The notes: generated by a model not told the origin, from the sequence alone. 64,000 nucleotides of DNA from Halomonas sp. SpR1 (GCF_031010175.1 NZ_JAUAMB010000016.1:1-64000), one strand, 5' to 3'. Positions 17,227 through 27,149 are shown, counted from the stretch's first letter. Made by a program: numbers and translations.

Positions 17227-18301
17227 TGGCCATCTCCTTGGTATTAACAGAGGGTGTGGGCTTGGCTGGGTGAAAAAGCACCTGGGAGGGGAGTGCCAGG
17301 CCAATCGCGGTACCGTTAGGCCAGCGCTGGCGGGAAGGCGCCTCAATCTGGAGGAGTGAGGCATCGCCAGTATCGACCATCAGGCGTTGGCTCTGACCCA
17401 GGAAAATGCTTTGCACTACCGTGCCTCTTACGTCGGCTTGGTCAAGCGGCACTACCTGAACATCTTCTGGCCGGCAGTAGACCGTGGGTACGTCCTGCAA
17501 GTGAGAGGCAGAGAGTTCACCGCCATGCACGATTAACCCGCCATCTGCTCGGCTGCCGATCACGTCCAGGCAGTTAACCGCGCCAATAAAATCGGCCACA
17601 AAGGCATTGGCTGGCTGATGGTAAATCTCTTGGGGCGTGCCTAACTGGGCAATGCGTCCGGCTTGCATTACCGCGATGCGGTCACCCAGGGCCATCGCCT
17701 CGTCTTGATCGTGGGTGACGTACACGGCGGTGGTGCCCAATTCACGCAGTAGTTGGCCAATTTCAATGCGTAAACGGTCGCGCAGTTTAGCGTCGAGGGC
17801 TGCCAACGGTTCGTCGAACAGCAGTACCTTGGGGCGCACGGCAATTGCGCGGGCGAGGGCGACGCGCTGCTTTTGCCCGCCGGAGAGAGCGTCAATACGC
17901 CGGTCACCAAAGCCTTGTAAGTCGACCATGCGCATGACTTCGTCAAGTCTTTGGGCAATCTCGGCCCGCGGTAAACGCTGTATTTTAAGACCGTAGGCAA
18001 TGTTGTCGGCAACGCTCATGTTGGGAAATAGCGCATAGTTTTGGAACACCATTCCCACGTCGCGCTTCTCAATCGGCAGGGCAGTGACATCGCGCTTGCC
18101 AAACAGCACTTGCCCACCTTTGTCGGGGCTTTCCAGGCCGCTGATAATACGCAGAGTCGTGGTTTTTCCGCAGCCTGAAGGGCCTAGGAGCACCAAGGTC
18201 TCGCCTGGGTGAACCTGCAGATCCAGCGGCTGTAGCGCCGTGTTGCCGCCAGCAAAGGTGCGGCTGCATTGGTTTAGCGTGATGCTGACAGATGAACTCA
18301 T
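17219..18301 (-). CDS. ABC transporter ATP-binding protein (spermidine/iron/phosphonate-type)
   Basis: 360 residues. Walker A LLGPSGCGKTTT (about 34-45), Q-loop FQNYALFPNMSVADN, signature LSGGQKQRVALARA, Walker B VLLFDEPLAALD and the switch histidine in THDQDEAM are all intact, followed by a TOBE-like C-terminal domain (about 240-350). Subgroup: PotA/FbpC/PhnT-like importers with two separate permeases. It is gene five of a six-gene leftward operon: LacI regulator, binding protein, two permeases, this ATPase, phosphodiesterase. Substrate unknown; an organic phosphate or phosphonate is a reasonable guess because of the phosphodiesterase. Confidence 0.9.
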   Translation of the reverse strand: MSSSVSITLNQCSRTFAGGNTALQPLDLQVHPGETLVLLGPSGCGKTTTLRIISGLESPDKGGQVLFGKRDVTALPIEKRDVGMVFQNYALFPNMSVADNIAYGLKIQRLPRAEIAQRLDEVMRMVDLQGFGDRRIDALSGGQKQRVALARAIAVRPKVLLFDEPLAALDAKLRDRLRIEIGQLLRELGTTAVYVTHDQDEAMALGDRIAVMQAGRIAQLGTPQEIYHQPANAFVADFIGAVNCLDVIGSRADGGLIVHGGELSASHLQDVPTVYCRPEDVQVVPLDQADVRGTVVQSIFLGQSQRLMVDTGDASLLQIEAPSRQRWPNGTAIGLALPSQVLFHPAKPTPSVNTKEMANG

Positions 18302-18345
18302 AATGGATTCTCAACTAAAACAGTTAGGTGTCTTTCAATAGGCAT

Positions 18346-19152
18346 TTAGCGACGCTGCTCGGTGAGACGACCTGCCCACTGAATCGCCACCAGCAAGGGC
18401 ACCACCATCACTAGAAATATCAGCGTGTAAGCCGAGCCGATTTCCAGTCGCATCGAGGCGTAGCTGTCGGCTAGCCCAACCGGTAGCGTTTTGGTCAAGG
18501 GGGTATGCAGCATCCAGGTGATGTTGAATTCACCGATGGATAAGGTGATTACCATCAGCGCACCCGCCAGAATGCCGCTCATACAGTTGGGGATGATCAC
18601 CCCGAAAAAGCGTTGCCGGAAGCTGGCACCCAGGCTGGCGGCGGCTTCTTCTAGTTGCGGAAGCTTGGCGGTTTGCATCACGGAGAGCACCGCGCGCACC
18701 ATAAAGGGCAGCGTAAACAGCACATGGCCGACAAGAATAAACAGCCAACTGCCGCGAAATTCCCGATAGCTACCGTAGGCGAGCAGTAGAGCTAGAGCGG
18801 TGGCGAGACCGGGGACGGCTACTGGTAGCAACAGCAGCTCTTCAATGGCATTGGCCCAGCGGCGTCGGCTGCGCAGTAGACCGTAGGCGGCGGGGACGCC
18901 GATCAGGATAGTGATCAGTAAACAGGCGAGCGCCAGTTTAATGGAGAGCCAGATGGTATCGGCGTAGAGCTGCCAAACCTCATTGACCCAGCGCAGGGTT
19001 AGCCCACTCTCAAGGCCGACAAAGTAGTTCTCGGTCAGCCCCGCCATCACCGACATGGCCACGGGCACGATCATAAATAAGCACACCAGCAGGGTGAAAC
19101 CTAATTGCATCATGAAGCGTAGTTGAAGCGTGAAGCGTAGTCGCGATTTCAT
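18346..19152 (-). CDS. ABC transporter permease (second subunit)
   Basis: 268 residues, about six TM helices. The cytoplasmic EAA loop that docks on the ATPase is visible as LEEAAASLGASFRQRFFGVIIPN. It starts with an ATGA overlap with the permease upstream, so translation is coupled. The pair of separate permeases is typical of PotBC/PhnUV-type importers. N-terminus is basic with a run of phenylalanines and leucines (KSRLRFTLQLRF), in line with an inner membrane protein whose first segment stays cytoplasmic. A 44-base gap separates it from the ATPase gene. Confidence 0.9.
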   Translation of the reverse strand: MKSRLRFTLQLRFMMQLGFTLLVCLFMIVPVAMSVMAGLTENYFVGLESGLTLRWVNEVWQLYADTIWLSIKLALACLLITILIGVPAAYGLLRSRRRWANAIEELLLLPVAVPGLATALALLLAYGSYREFRGSWLFILVGHVLFTLPFMVRAVLSVMQTAKLPQLEEAAASLGASFRQRFFGVIIPNCMSGILAGALMVITLSIGEFNITWMLHTPLTKTLPVGLADSYASMRLEIGSAYTLIFLVMVVPLLVAIQWAGRLTEQRR

Positions 19153-20045
19153 ACGGAGGCTCCCAGATTACCGCCTGCCAACCGGCGGGCAAGGCTTAAC
19201 GCCATCCAGGTGATCACGCCCAGCACCACCGAAAGCGCAGCCGCCATGGCGAAGTTGGCGTAGTTGGTGAATTCGCCGTAGATATTGAGTGGCAGGATGC
19301 TTAGCCGCGTGCCCAGGGTAAACGCCGTTCCAAAGGCGCCCATACTGGTAGCAAAGCAGATGGCGCCAGTTGACAGCAGTGCGGGCGCAATGCCGGGCAC
19401 GATAACGTCTTTAGTGACTTGCCAGGTATTTGCCCCTAACGAGCGGGCCGCCTCTTCAAGGCTTTGATCCAGGTTGTCGCAGGCGGCCATTACCGTGGTG
19501 ATAACGCGAGGAATAGAAAAATATAGGTAGCCAATAAATAGCCCGGCTAGTGAATAGGCGAATATCCAGCGCTCGCCAAATAGCCACAGACTGGTTTGCG
19601 CCAGGGCACCCTGGCGGCCACCCAGCATAATGACCAGAAAGCCCACCACTACGCCAGGAAAGGCCAGCGGAAAGGTGAGGATAGCCACTAGTATGGACTT
19701 GCCAAAAAAACGCTGCCGGGCGAGAAAAAAACCGGCAACCCCGGCAATGGCTACCGCTACCAGAGACACTACCAGCGAGAGACCAACGGTGGTCGCTAGA
19801 CTAATCAAGTACTGCCGATGGGTGAGAATAGTCAGATAAGCACTGATGCCGCTACTTGGGTCTGGCTCGGCACCCATCATGATCAGACGTGAAAAAGGCA
19901 GTAACCAAAAGGCGCAGAAGATCACCAGTGCAGGCAGTAAGGCGACCATAGCGATAAAGCTTTTCTGTCGCGCGGGGCCCACCATGATTAGAGGACTATT
20001 GACGTAAGAAGCAGCCCCGGAGGGCTGCTTGGATGCTGCTGTCAT
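19149..20045 (-). CDS. ABC transporter permease (first subunit)
   Basis: 298 residues, six TM helices. The EAA loop appears as LEEAARSLGANTWQVTKDVIVPGIAP, with the conserved glycine. It has an N-terminal cytoplasmic extension of about 30 residues. It follows the binding-protein gene after two bases and overlaps the second permease by four, so all three are co-translated. The family is the one that imports spermidine, iron, sulfate or 2-aminoethylphosphonate; the sequence alone does not decide. Confidence 0.9.
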   Translation of the reverse strand: MTAASKQPSGAASYVNSPLIMVGPARQKSFIAMVALLPALVIFCAFWLLPFSRLIMMGAEPDPSSGISAYLTILTHRQYLISLATTVGLSLVVSLVAVAIAGVAGFFLARQRFFGKSILVAILTFPLAFPGVVVGFLVIMLGGRQGALAQTSLWLFGERWIFAYSLAGLFIGYLYFSIPRVITTVMAACDNLDQSLEEAARSLGANTWQVTKDVIVPGIAPALLSTGAICFATSMGAFGTAFTLGTRLSILPLNIYGEFTNYANFAMAAALSVVLGVITWMALSLARRLAGGNLGASV

Positions 20046-20047
20046 GA

Positions 20048-21079
20048 TTAGCGCACCTCCGACAGATACCGCTCGGAGAAGCTTCGCTGGGCAGCCGCCA
20101 TCGCGGTGTAGTCGAGTGCTTCGGCGCGGGCGTAATCGCTATCGGGGAGGAATACTTCGCGTGCCTCTGCGGAGATAGCGCTTGCGCGCACGGGGCGCAG
20201 GTAAGCGTCTGCCCATACCGCTTGGCCTTGGTCAGACAGCACAAAATCAAGTACCTGCTGGCCGTTCTCGGGGTTAGGGCCATCTTTTACCAGGCTCATA
20301 ACATAAGGCACTACCACGGTACCCTCCTCGGGAATCACGAACTCCACGTTGGCACCATCGCTGTGGCGAGCCCGGTAAGCGTTGAAGTCGTAATCAAGCA
20401 AAATCGGGATCTCGCCGGAAAGCACCCGTGCATAACTGGTCTGCTTGGGCACAATCGGATCGTTGTCGGCAAGCTGATTGAAGTAGTCGATTGCTGGGGT
20501 AAAGTCGTTAAGATCGCCCCCCATGGCTTGGTTGACTGCCACGGCACCGACGTAGCCGACAAAGGCGCTGGCCGGGTCAAGGTAGCCCACCATGCCGCGA
20601 TACTCGGGCTTGAGCAGGTCTTCCCATGAGGTCGGTACTGGCGCGCCATCCAGGGCATCGACGTTAACCATAAAACCGAGCGTGCCGGAATGAATGGCAA
20701 ACCAGTTGCCTTCGGGATCTTTCAGTCCTTCGGGGATCTCCTCCCAGTGGGCAGGCTGGTAGGGCGTTACCACATCCTCTTCCATGGCCTGAATGCCAAA
20801 GGTCACCCCGTAGTAGACGACATCCGCCACCGGGCTCGCTGCTTCAGCCACCAGCTGGGCTAATGACTGACCGGAGTTTTTGTTGTCTTGGGGCACGCGA
20901 ATGCCGGTCTCCTGCTCAATCAAACGCAGCTGCGTGCCCCAGTCTGCCCATTCTGGCGGGCAGTTGTAGCAGATCGTGTTGTCGCTTGATTGGGCAGCAA
21001 CGCCCCATGATGCACCGATAACCGCCGTGGTCAATAACGCTTGATAAAGACGCTTAAGATTCATGCGTTTAAGACTCAT
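20048..21079 (-). CDS. Extracellular solute-binding protein of the ABC importer
   Basis: 343 residues starting at the ATG at 21077-21079 (AGAGGAA upstream). A Sec signal peptide (about residues 1-29, ending GVAAQS) is followed by a two-lobe periplasmic binding fold of the PotD/AfuA type: PTSWEDLLKPEYRGMVGYLDP, and VSYAR..LSGEIPILLDYDFNAYRAR-like core. Just after the signal peptide sits the C-x-x-C ICYNC, which could form a disulfide. It begins 12 bases after the LacI gene stop and is the second gene of the operon. Ligand unknown. Confidence 0.88.
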   Translation of the reverse strand: MSLKRMNLKRLYQALLTTAVIGASWGVAAQSSDNTICYNCPPEWADWGTQLRLIEQETGIRVPQDNKNSGQSLAQLVAEAASPVADVVYYGVTFGIQAMEEDVVTPYQPAHWEEIPEGLKDPEGNWFAIHSGTLGFMVNVDALDGAPVPTSWEDLLKPEYRGMVGYLDPASAFVGYVGAVAVNQAMGGDLNDFTPAIDYFNQLADNDPIVPKQTSYARVLSGEIPILLDYDFNAYRARHSDGANVEFVIPEEGTVVVPYVMSLVKDGPNPENGQQVLDFVLSDQGQAVWADAYLRPVRASAISAEAREVFLPDSDYARAEALDYTAMAAAQRSFSERYLSEVR

Positions 21080-21090
21080 ACCAAGTTCCT

Positions 21091-22113
21091 CTATAAAGTG
21101 CTTAACGTGGACTTACGGGATGTCGGGGTTCCGACACTTTCGCCCTTACGCAGCGCGTGGGGCAGGGGAGCGGGAGTGCGCTTTTCTCCCCGAATCATGG
21201 CTAACAGGTTGTGAACCGCGCTGCGCCCGATCTCGGCGCGAGGCTGTTCAATGGTGCATAGCGACGGGTAGAGGTGCTTGCCCAGGGCAATACCATCAAA
21301 GCCCATGACGGAAAGGTCATCAGGCACGCTAAATCCGGCGCGCTGAAGTTCACCCATCAGGCTGATGGCGAGCAGGTCATTGGTACAAATCACCGCGCTG
21401 AGAGCGTCTGGCCCATGCAACTCAGGCGTCAGGCTGGCTAGGTCAGCTTGGGTATGACGGGCCATTTCAACCAGTGGGTGTGGAGTCAGACCCGCCTCGC
21501 CCATCGCGTGGCAGTAACCGTCAAAACGCTGCTGGGCACGGTCTGATTGCAGCAGTGGGCCAGCGACCATGCCAATTCGCTTATGGCCCAGGGCGATCAA
21601 GTGGCGGGTGGCATCAACGCTGGCGGCACGGTTATCGACACCGACCGAGGGGAAACCGCTGCTGCCAGGCGGGTTGTAGACCAACAAGCAGGGGGTGGTT
21701 TCCAAGCGCAGCTTGTCCAACACAGCGCTGTTATTCGCCTCGGCTACGGTAAGCACCAAGCCGTCGACGCGCTGGCGCAGCATCTCCTCGACAATGTCAG
21801 CCTCGCGGCTGGGCGAGTATTCGCTGGTGGTAACGATCAGGGAGTAACCCGCTGCGCGGGCAGCCACTTCCATGGCTTGTAGCTGCTCGGCAAATACAGG
21901 GTTGTCGAGGCTGGGCACCATCACGCCAATCATCTGCGTGGCCTGCGAGCGTAGCTGCTGAGCGACTTTATTGGGCCTGAACGCCAGTTGCCGGGCTGCG
22001 GTAAAAACGCGTTCTCGGGTGGCTGGGCGTACCAAATCGGGGCTTGAAAAAGCCCGCGCTGCGGTTGCCCGAGAGACGCCAGCGAGTTTGGCCACACTGA
22101 GTAAATCTGCCAT
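21091..22113 (-). CDS. LacI-family transcriptional repressor
   Basis: 340 residues from the ATG at 22111-22113. The N-terminal HTH is intact: LLSVAKLAGVSRATAARAFSSPDLV, with the hinge helix RPNKVAQQLRSQATQ around residues 45-60. The rest is a periplasmic-binding-like effector domain (IGVMVPSLDNPVFAEQLQAM; ICTNDLLAISLMGELQRAG; DDLSVMGFDG). It is the first gene of the ABC importer operon and probably represses its own transcription through the palindrome upstream. Six extra residues would be added by the earlier start at 22131, but that has no better ribosome site. Confidence 0.92.
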   Translation of the reverse strand: MADLLSVAKLAGVSRATAARAFSSPDLVRPATRERVFTAARQLAFRPNKVAQQLRSQATQMIGVMVPSLDNPVFAEQLQAMEVAARAAGYSLIVTTSEYSPSREADIVEEMLRQRVDGLVLTVAEANNSAVLDKLRLETTPCLLVYNPPGSSGFPSVGVDNRAASVDATRHLIALGHKRIGMVAGPLLQSDRAQQRFDGYCHAMGEAGLTPHPLVEMARHTQADLASLTPELHGPDALSAVICTNDLLAISLMGELQRAGFSVPDDLSVMGFDGIALGKHLYPSLCTIEQPRAEIGRSAVHNLLAMIRGEKRTPAPLPHALRKGESVGTPTSRKSTLSTL

Positions 22114-22134
22114 GCGAATACCTATTTTCAATGC

Positions 22135-22152
22135 AATGAGATCGATCTCATT
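22135..22152. promoter_or_regulatory. Perfect 18-bp palindrome, likely LacI-family operator
   Basis: AATGAGATCGATCTCATT is its own reverse complement over all 18 bases and has a central CG, as is usual for LacI-family operators. It lies about 22 bases upstream of the start of the LacI gene, where the repressor would block transcription of the importer operon. Auto-regulation of the whole operon is inferred. Confidence 0.75.
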
Positions 22153-22350
22153 TATTAGGTATCAGCCTAGAGTGGGGATGTGACGGCTAAGTGGCGGGAA
22201 TATGTATTTTTAAAGTGATTATGATGACAAGGCGGTTAACCATCATGAAAACGAGTGCTATGAAAAGGGGCCTGTTTTACTTGTCCACATTGCGCTGATT
22301 TCTAGTGGCCGCTAAAGTCTCGCTTTTGTTCACCTGGACGAGACCTCCTT

Positions 22351-23820
22351 ATGGCCACACTGATGATTCAGGGCACCACCTCGGATGCGGGTAAAAGTAC
22401 CGTGGTGGCCGCGCTCTGCCGTGCGTTGGCAAGGCGTGGCATATCAGTGGCGCCATTTAAACCCCAGAATATGGCCTTGAATAGTGCCGTGACCGAGGAT
22501 GGCGGTGAAATTGGCCGCTCTACGGCCTTGCAGGCGCAGGCCTGCTATTTAGCCCCCCACAGCGATATGAATCCGGTACTGCTAAAGCCGGAAACGGATC
22601 GCGGCGCCCAGGTGATTTTGCGCGGTAAGGTGCATGGACATATGGATGCGCTGGATTACCACGCCTATAAACGCACCGCGAAAGAGAGCGTGATGGCGGC
22701 TTGGCAAGCGTTGGAAAGCCGTTTTGAGGTGATTATTGCCGAAGGCGCGGGCAGCCCCGCTGAAATCAATCTACGCAAAGGCGATATTGCCAATATGGGC
22801 TTTGCCGAAGCGACGGACTGCCCGGTATTACTCGTCGGTGATATTGATCGCGGTGGGGTATTCGCTCAGCTCGTGGGGACGCTGGCGCTATTGAGCGAGA
22901 GTGAGCAGGCGCGCACCAAGGGCTTTATTATCAACCGCTTTCGGGGCGATATGGCGCTGCTCAAGCCTGGGCTTGAGTGGCTGGAGGAACGCACTGGAAA
23001 ACCGGTGCTGGGCACGCTGCCTTATCTCCAAGGGCTGGTGCTTGATGCCGAAGACAGCATTGGCCTCACGCAGGCGGAAAAGGCTGGTCAGACGCTCAAC
23101 GTGATTGTGCCAGCGTTGCCGCGTATCAGTAATCACACCGATTTTGACCCGCTGCGTCTGCACCCGCAGGTATCGCTGACCTTTGTGGGGCCTGACCAAC
23201 CGATACCCGCTGCCGATGTGATCATTCTGCCGGGTAGTAAAAGTACCGCCAGTGACCTGGAGTGGTTAAAGCGACAGGGCTGGGATAACGCCATTCAGCG
23301 CCACCTCCGTTATGGCGGCAAGGTGTTGGGTATTTGCGGTGGATTTCAAATGTTGGGCGAGTGGGTGGATGATCCTGAAGGTTTGGAGGGTAAACCTGGC
23401 AAAGTAGCCGGATTGGGTTTATTGAATCTCACCACGCGCATGGTCGCTGGCAAGCATTTGCGCAACGTTCGCGGCGTGACAATAGCCGAAGGGGCAGCCG
23501 TTACCGGGTATGAAATTCATAACGGCGTAAGCGAAGGGCAGGCCCTTGAATCCCCGCTGTTTGAAGTCGACGGGCGCAATGAAGGTGCCGTTAGCGACGA
23601 CGGGCAAATAATGGGGACTTATCTGCATGGTTTATTTGATCATACGCAAGCGTGCCGAGCCCTGCTTAGCCGTCTCGGGCTTCAGAATGCAGTGCATCTC
23701 GATTATCAAGCTCACCGGGAGCGTGAGCTTGATCGTCTAGCCGATATGCTGGAAGCGAATGTTGATATTGAAGCGGTTATTGCTCTGATTGAAGCTGCCG
23801 TGATGAAAGCCGTTAAATAG
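22351..23820 (+). CDS. cobQ: Cobyric acid synthase
   Basis: 489 residues, the usual length. It begins with a P-loop-like GTTSDAGKS (about 8-16) and contains the [22 protein letters not shown] motif of the BioD/CobQ family. The C-terminal glutamine amidotransferase domain carries [15 protein letters not shown] with the nucleophile near C329 and a histidine near the end (GTYLHGLFD). It amidates four side chains of adenosylcobyrinic diamide in B12 synthesis. No other cobalamin gene is near and no B12 riboswitch is visible upstream. Its 3' end overlaps the convergent LysR gene by eight bases. Confidence 0.95.
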   Translation: MATLMIQGTTSDAGKSTVVAALCRALARRGISVAPFKPQNMALNSAVTEDGGEIGRSTALQAQACYLAPHSDMNPVLLKPETDRGAQVILRGKVHGHMDALDYHAYKRTAKESVMAAWQALESRFEVIIAEGAGSPAEINLRKGDIANMGFAEATDCPVLLVGDIDRGGVFAQLVGTLALLSESEQARTKGFIINRFRGDMALLKPGLEWLEERTGKPVLGTLPYLQGLVLDAEDSIGLTQAEKAGQTLNVIVPALPRISNHTDFDPLRLHPQVSLTFVGPDQPIPAADVIILPGSKSTASDLEWLKRQGWDNAIQRHLRYGGKVLGICGGFQMLGEWVDDPEGLEGKPGKVAGLGLLNLTTRMVAGKHLRNVRGVTIAEGAAVTGYEIHNGVSEGQALESPLFEVDGRNEGAVSDDGQIMGTYLHGLFDHTQACRALLSRLGLQNAVHLDYQAHRERELDRLADMLEANVDIEAVIALIEAAVMKAVK

Positions 23821-24718
23821 ATTCTTTGACCCAGTGCTCAAGCAATAAATCAATAAATAACTGTGCGGTACTGGAGAGGCTGTGTGTATTGCTGCGCACA
23901 AGACCAATGGAACGCTGAATGCGTGGCTCAGGCAGATCTCTAGAGCACAGTGTGTCGTGATCTGGCCCAGGCATGGTCATACGCGGCAAAATAGCCACCC
24001 CTAAGCCTGACTCCACTAAACCCAAAGAGGTCGACAAGTGCTGAACCTCGTAAAAACTGTTTAAGTGAATACCCTCAGCAGAAAGCGCATTATCTAACAA
24101 AGTGCGATTTCCACTATCGCGGCTCACGGTGATGAGTCGTACATCTTCTAGATCGCTCCACTCAATCTGCTTTTTGCTGGCGAGCGGATGATCCGAGCGT
24201 AGTGCCAATACAAAGGGGTCTCGCAGCAGCGGGGTAAAGCGCACCTCAGAACTTTGCGCGCTGATCATGTTGATACCGAAGTCTGCCTCGCCATTAATAA
24301 CTTTTTCCAGCCCCTCGTTAGCACTGACATCCAGAATTCGGATACGAATACCCGGCCAAGCCTCGCTAAACACGCGAATGACACTAGGCAAAAAGTAGAA
24401 TGCCGCTGTTGGCAAGCAGGCAATCGTCACGGTGCCTTTTTGATGCGTGACTAACTCCCGAATTCCCAAAATCGAGGACTCATACTCCTCTAACATGCGT
24501 CTAGCACGGGGCAGAAAATCGGCCCCAATAGGCGTCAATCGGGTGCGCCTTGTAGTTCTCTCAAGTAGTTCAACTTCAAGGAGTTCTTCCAGCTTTTGGA
24601 TACGGCGAGTGAGGGCCGGTTGCGACAAATGCAAGCGCTGAGCCGCCTCATGAAAGGTGCCTAACTCAGCAACTAAAATGAACGCATGAAGGTCAAGAAA
24701 TTCGAGTCTATGCAGCAT
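23813..24718 (-). CDS. LysR-family transcriptional regulator
   Basis: 301 residues from the ATG at 24716-24718. The HTH is at the N-terminus ([33 protein letters not shown]) and the substrate-binding domain follows from about residue 90. The frame extends to a TTG at 24754, but with no ribosome site. It is divergent from the PrpF/GalD-like isomerase, the typical arrangement of LysR and its target. The inducer would be a tricarboxylate-like acid if the assignment of the target is right. Confidence 0.92.
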   Translation of the reverse strand: MLHRLEFLDLHAFILVAELGTFHEAAQRLHLSQPALTRRIQKLEELLEVELLERTTRRTRLTPIGADFLPRARRMLEEYESSILGIRELVTHQKGTVTIACLPTAAFYFLPSVIRVFSEAWPGIRIRILDVSANEGLEKVINGEADFGINMISAQSSEVRFTPLLRDPFVLALRSDHPLASKKQIEWSDLEDVRLITVSRDSGNRTLLDNALSAEGIHLNSFYEVQHLSTSLGLVESGLGVAILPRMTMPGPDHDTLCSRDLPEPRIQRSIGLVRSNTHSLSSTAQLFIDLLLEHWVKESI

Positions 24719-24763
24719 GGGATTGTTGCGCAAAAAAAGTGGATTAATAACCAAAACACATTA

Positions 24764-24800
24764 ATGCAAAAAATGGATTTATAGCAATCTATATTTGCAT
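24764..24800. promoter_or_regulatory. Dyad symmetry in the LysR-isomerase intergenic region
   Basis: TATAG-CAAT-CTATA is a perfect inverted repeat at 24780-24793, near to the T-N11-A pattern of LysR boxes. It lies inside a wider pair ATGCAAA (24764-24770) and TTTGCAT (24794-24800). Location between divergent genes favours the LysR binding region, but no protection data exist here. Confidence 0.5.
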
Positions 24801-24866
24801 TTGAGACATTAAAGATTGGCTGACATTCTCCGTGCATACAGTCATCGCGAACTATGGCGGAACGAT

Positions 24867-25991
24867 ATGAACAGCATTCCTTGTGTCATTATGCGAGGCG
24901 GCACCTCTCGAGGCCCCTTTATTCGAATGAAAGATCTGCCCAGTGACCAAGCGCAGCAGGCCGACATCCTGCTTAGCTTGATGGGCTCAGGGCATGCACT
25001 ACAGATCGATGGTATCGGGGGCGGCGACCCGCTCACCAGTAAAGTGGCTATTGTAGAGCGCTCATCGCACCCTGACGCCGATGTTGACTATCTGTTTGCT
25101 CAAGTGGATGTAGTGAATAAGCGTGTCGACTTTAACCCTAACTGCGGCAATATGCTCTCTGCCGTAGGGCCATATGCCATAGAGACGGGGCTGGTAGAAC
25201 CGCGAGACGGTACTACCGTGGTGAAAGTCCATAACTTAAACACCCAGCGGCTTATCGAATGCCATGTTCCTACACCGGGGAAGCAGGTGCAGTACGAAGG
25301 TAGTGTCACCATTAGCGGCGTTCCGGGAAGTGCTGCGGGTATCCAGCTTAGCTTTTTAGACATCATGGGCAGTAAAACGGGCCAGCTGTTACCCACGGGA
25401 AACGCATGTGATGAGATAGCAGGATTTGAGGTGAGCTGTATTGATGCGGCTACCCCGATTATGCTGCTGCACGCTGAGTCGGTCGGATTAACCGGCTATG
25501 AATCGCCTGCTGAGCTGGATAATAACGCGGCCTTGTTAACCCGCTTAGAAACCCTGCGACGTGAAGCGGGGCTGCGGATGGGAATGGGCGATGTTAGTGA
25601 GAGCGTTCTGCCCAAGGTCGTGCTGATTTCAGCGGCTGAAGCGGCATCGCACACGCTGAATGTTCGCTATTTTGTGCCTCATCGCTGCCATAAAGCGATC
25701 GCCGTAACAGGGGCGATGGCGGTGGCGGCGGCGATTAACGTGCCCGGCTCGGTGGCCAATCAAATGGCCATGAGCACTCAGAAGCTTTCTGCTGGGCAGC
25801 TGCTATCACAGATTGTGTTAGAGCATCCTTCTGGTTCTATTGAGCTAACGGCCGAGTATCGCCAACAAAATGCGTTTGACCTGGCGCGCGTATCACTTAT
25901 CCGAACGGCTCGCAAAATTATGAGCGGACAAATTTTCTACGCGAGCCCTTCAAAGGAAGTGGGGCATCACGCCATCGAAACCGTTGATTGA
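24867..25991 (+). CDS. PrpF/GalD-family isomerase (4-oxalomesaconate tautomerase-like)
   Basis: 374 residues from the ATG at 24867, after GGCGGAA. The start IPCVIMRGGTSRGPF and GIGGGDPLTSKVAIV, then VDFNPNCGNMLSAVG with the catalytic cysteine, are signatures of the PrpF family. It contains the characterised GalD (4-oxalomesaconate tautomerase in gallate breakdown) and PrpF (isomerises methylaconitate/aconitate). No gallate genes are nearby; instead a tripartite tricarboxylate transporter follows, which favours aconitate-like substrates. Probably the first gene of an operon with the transporter and under the divergent LysR regulator. Confidence 0.88.
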   Translation: MNSIPCVIMRGGTSRGPFIRMKDLPSDQAQQADILLSLMGSGHALQIDGIGGGDPLTSKVAIVERSSHPDADVDYLFAQVDVVNKRVDFNPNCGNMLSAVGPYAIETGLVEPRDGTTVVKVHNLNTQRLIECHVPTPGKQVQYEGSVTISGVPGSAAGIQLSFLDIMGSKTGQLLPTGNACDEIAGFEVSCIDAATPIMLLHAESVGLTGYESPAELDNNAALLTRLETLRREAGLRMGMGDVSESVLPKVVLISAAEAASHTLNVRYFVPHRCHKAIAVTGAMAVAAAINVPGSVANQMAMSTQKLSAGQLLSQIVLEHPSGSIELTAEYRQQNAFDLARVSLIRTARKIMSGQIFYASPSKEVGHHAIETVD

Positions 25992-26042
25992 ATCACGCTA
26001 CGACTATTACAACTGACAATAATCAATAACAGGAGTATCGCC

Positions 26043-27149
26043 ATGACTACCTCGAAGCACACACCGCTTAACACATTCAAGAAAGCGCTACTTGTCGTTG
26101 CTTGTTCCACGCTGGGCGCTATCAGCGTGAATTCCCAAGCTAACGATGTGAACGTGCCCGACACTATCCACTGGACTATTCCATTTGGTGTAGGCGGTGG
26201 AACCGATGTGTGGGCACGCTTCTTCTCTACCTGGATGAGTGACCATATTCAAAGTAACCCAACGCTAGTGATCGATAACGTGCCCGGCGGTGGCTCCATT
26301 AATGGCAGTAACCTGTTCGCTATGCGGGCTGCCTCGGATGGCAGCCAATGGATAGGCACCTCTGCTTCCACCCAGTACCCCGCCATGCTGCAAGACCGGC
26401 GTGTACGTTATAGCTACGACGATTGGACACCGATTTTAGCGACCCCCACCGGCGGCGTGGTGTATGCCCAGCCTAGCCTAGGCGATAGCGCAGAGGAGGC
26501 GCTGAACGCGGTGACCAACCAGCGCGTTAAATTTGCCGTGCAAAGCCATACAGGTCTGGAACTGCCGGTGTTGATTGCGCTTGATTTGTTGGGTGCTGAT
26601 GTGCAGGCCGTTTCAGGCATGCGAAGCCGTGGAGAAGGGCGGTTAGCCTTTGAGCGCGGCGAGGCCGATATCGATTTCCAAACCACCTCTGCCTATTTCA
26701 GCAGCGTGGAACCCCTGGTAGAGAGCGGCCGAGCGGTGCCGCTGTTTTCTCTTGGTGTGCTCAATGACAGCGGCGAAGTCGTTCGTGATCCCGCCTTCCC
26801 TGACTTGCCAACGTTCAGTGAAGTTTACGAAACCCTGCATGGCGAAGCGCCCAGCGGCCCCGCCGCCGAGGCGTATCGCAAATTCTTTGCCTCAGGGTTC
26901 ACGTTGCAAAAATTGATCTTATTGCCTAGCGATGCCCCAGAAGCGCTGATTCAGGAGTATCGCGATGCGGCGCGTCGTTTTGTGGATAAGGAAGACTTCA
27001 AAACCGCGGCCATGGCGCAGCTTGGCCCCTACACGCCAGTGGTGGGAGAAGTCGTTGAACAGCATCTGCAGGATGCCATGTCGCTTGATGATGACACGCG
27101 TCAGTGGCTGGTCGAGTGGCTGCTAGAACAGCACGGTGCCCGTATTTAA
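26043..27149 (+). CDS. Tripartite tricarboxylate transporter binding protein (TctC/Bug family)
   Basis: 368 residues with a Sec signal peptide of about 35 residues (FKKALLVVACSTLGAI, ending NSQA). The mature part is of the Bug/TctC type: TIHWTIPFGVGGGTDVWAR, NVPGGGSINGSN and GYKTGLE-like core in QSHTGLELPVLIALDLLG. It captures the carboxylic acid in the periplasm for the TctAB permease. Located 52 bases after the isomerase and separated from the permease by a hairpin, so its message level may be higher than that of the permease. Confidence 0.9.
   Translation: MTTSKHTPLNTFKKALLVVACSTLGAISVNSQANDVNVPDTIHWTIPFGVGGGTDVWARFFSTWMSDHIQSNPTLVIDNVPGGGSINGSNLFAMRAASDGSQWIGTSASTQYPAMLQDRRVRYSYDDWTPILATPTGGVVYAQPSLGDSAEEALNAVTNQRVKFAVQSHTGLELPVLIALDLLGADVQAVSGMRSRGEGRLAFERGEADIDFQTTSAYFSSVEPLVESGRAVPLFSLGVLNDSGEVVRDPAFPDLPTFSEVYETLHGEAPSGPAAEAYRKFFASGFTLQKLILLPSDAPEALIQEYRDAARRFVDKEDFKTAAMAQLGPYTPVVGEVVEQHLQDAMSLDDDTRQWLVEWLLEQHGARI

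Noticed and set aside
22153..22350. Cobalamin riboswitch in front of cobQ
   Set aside because: No B12 box or long conserved leader; nothing but a short untranslated region.
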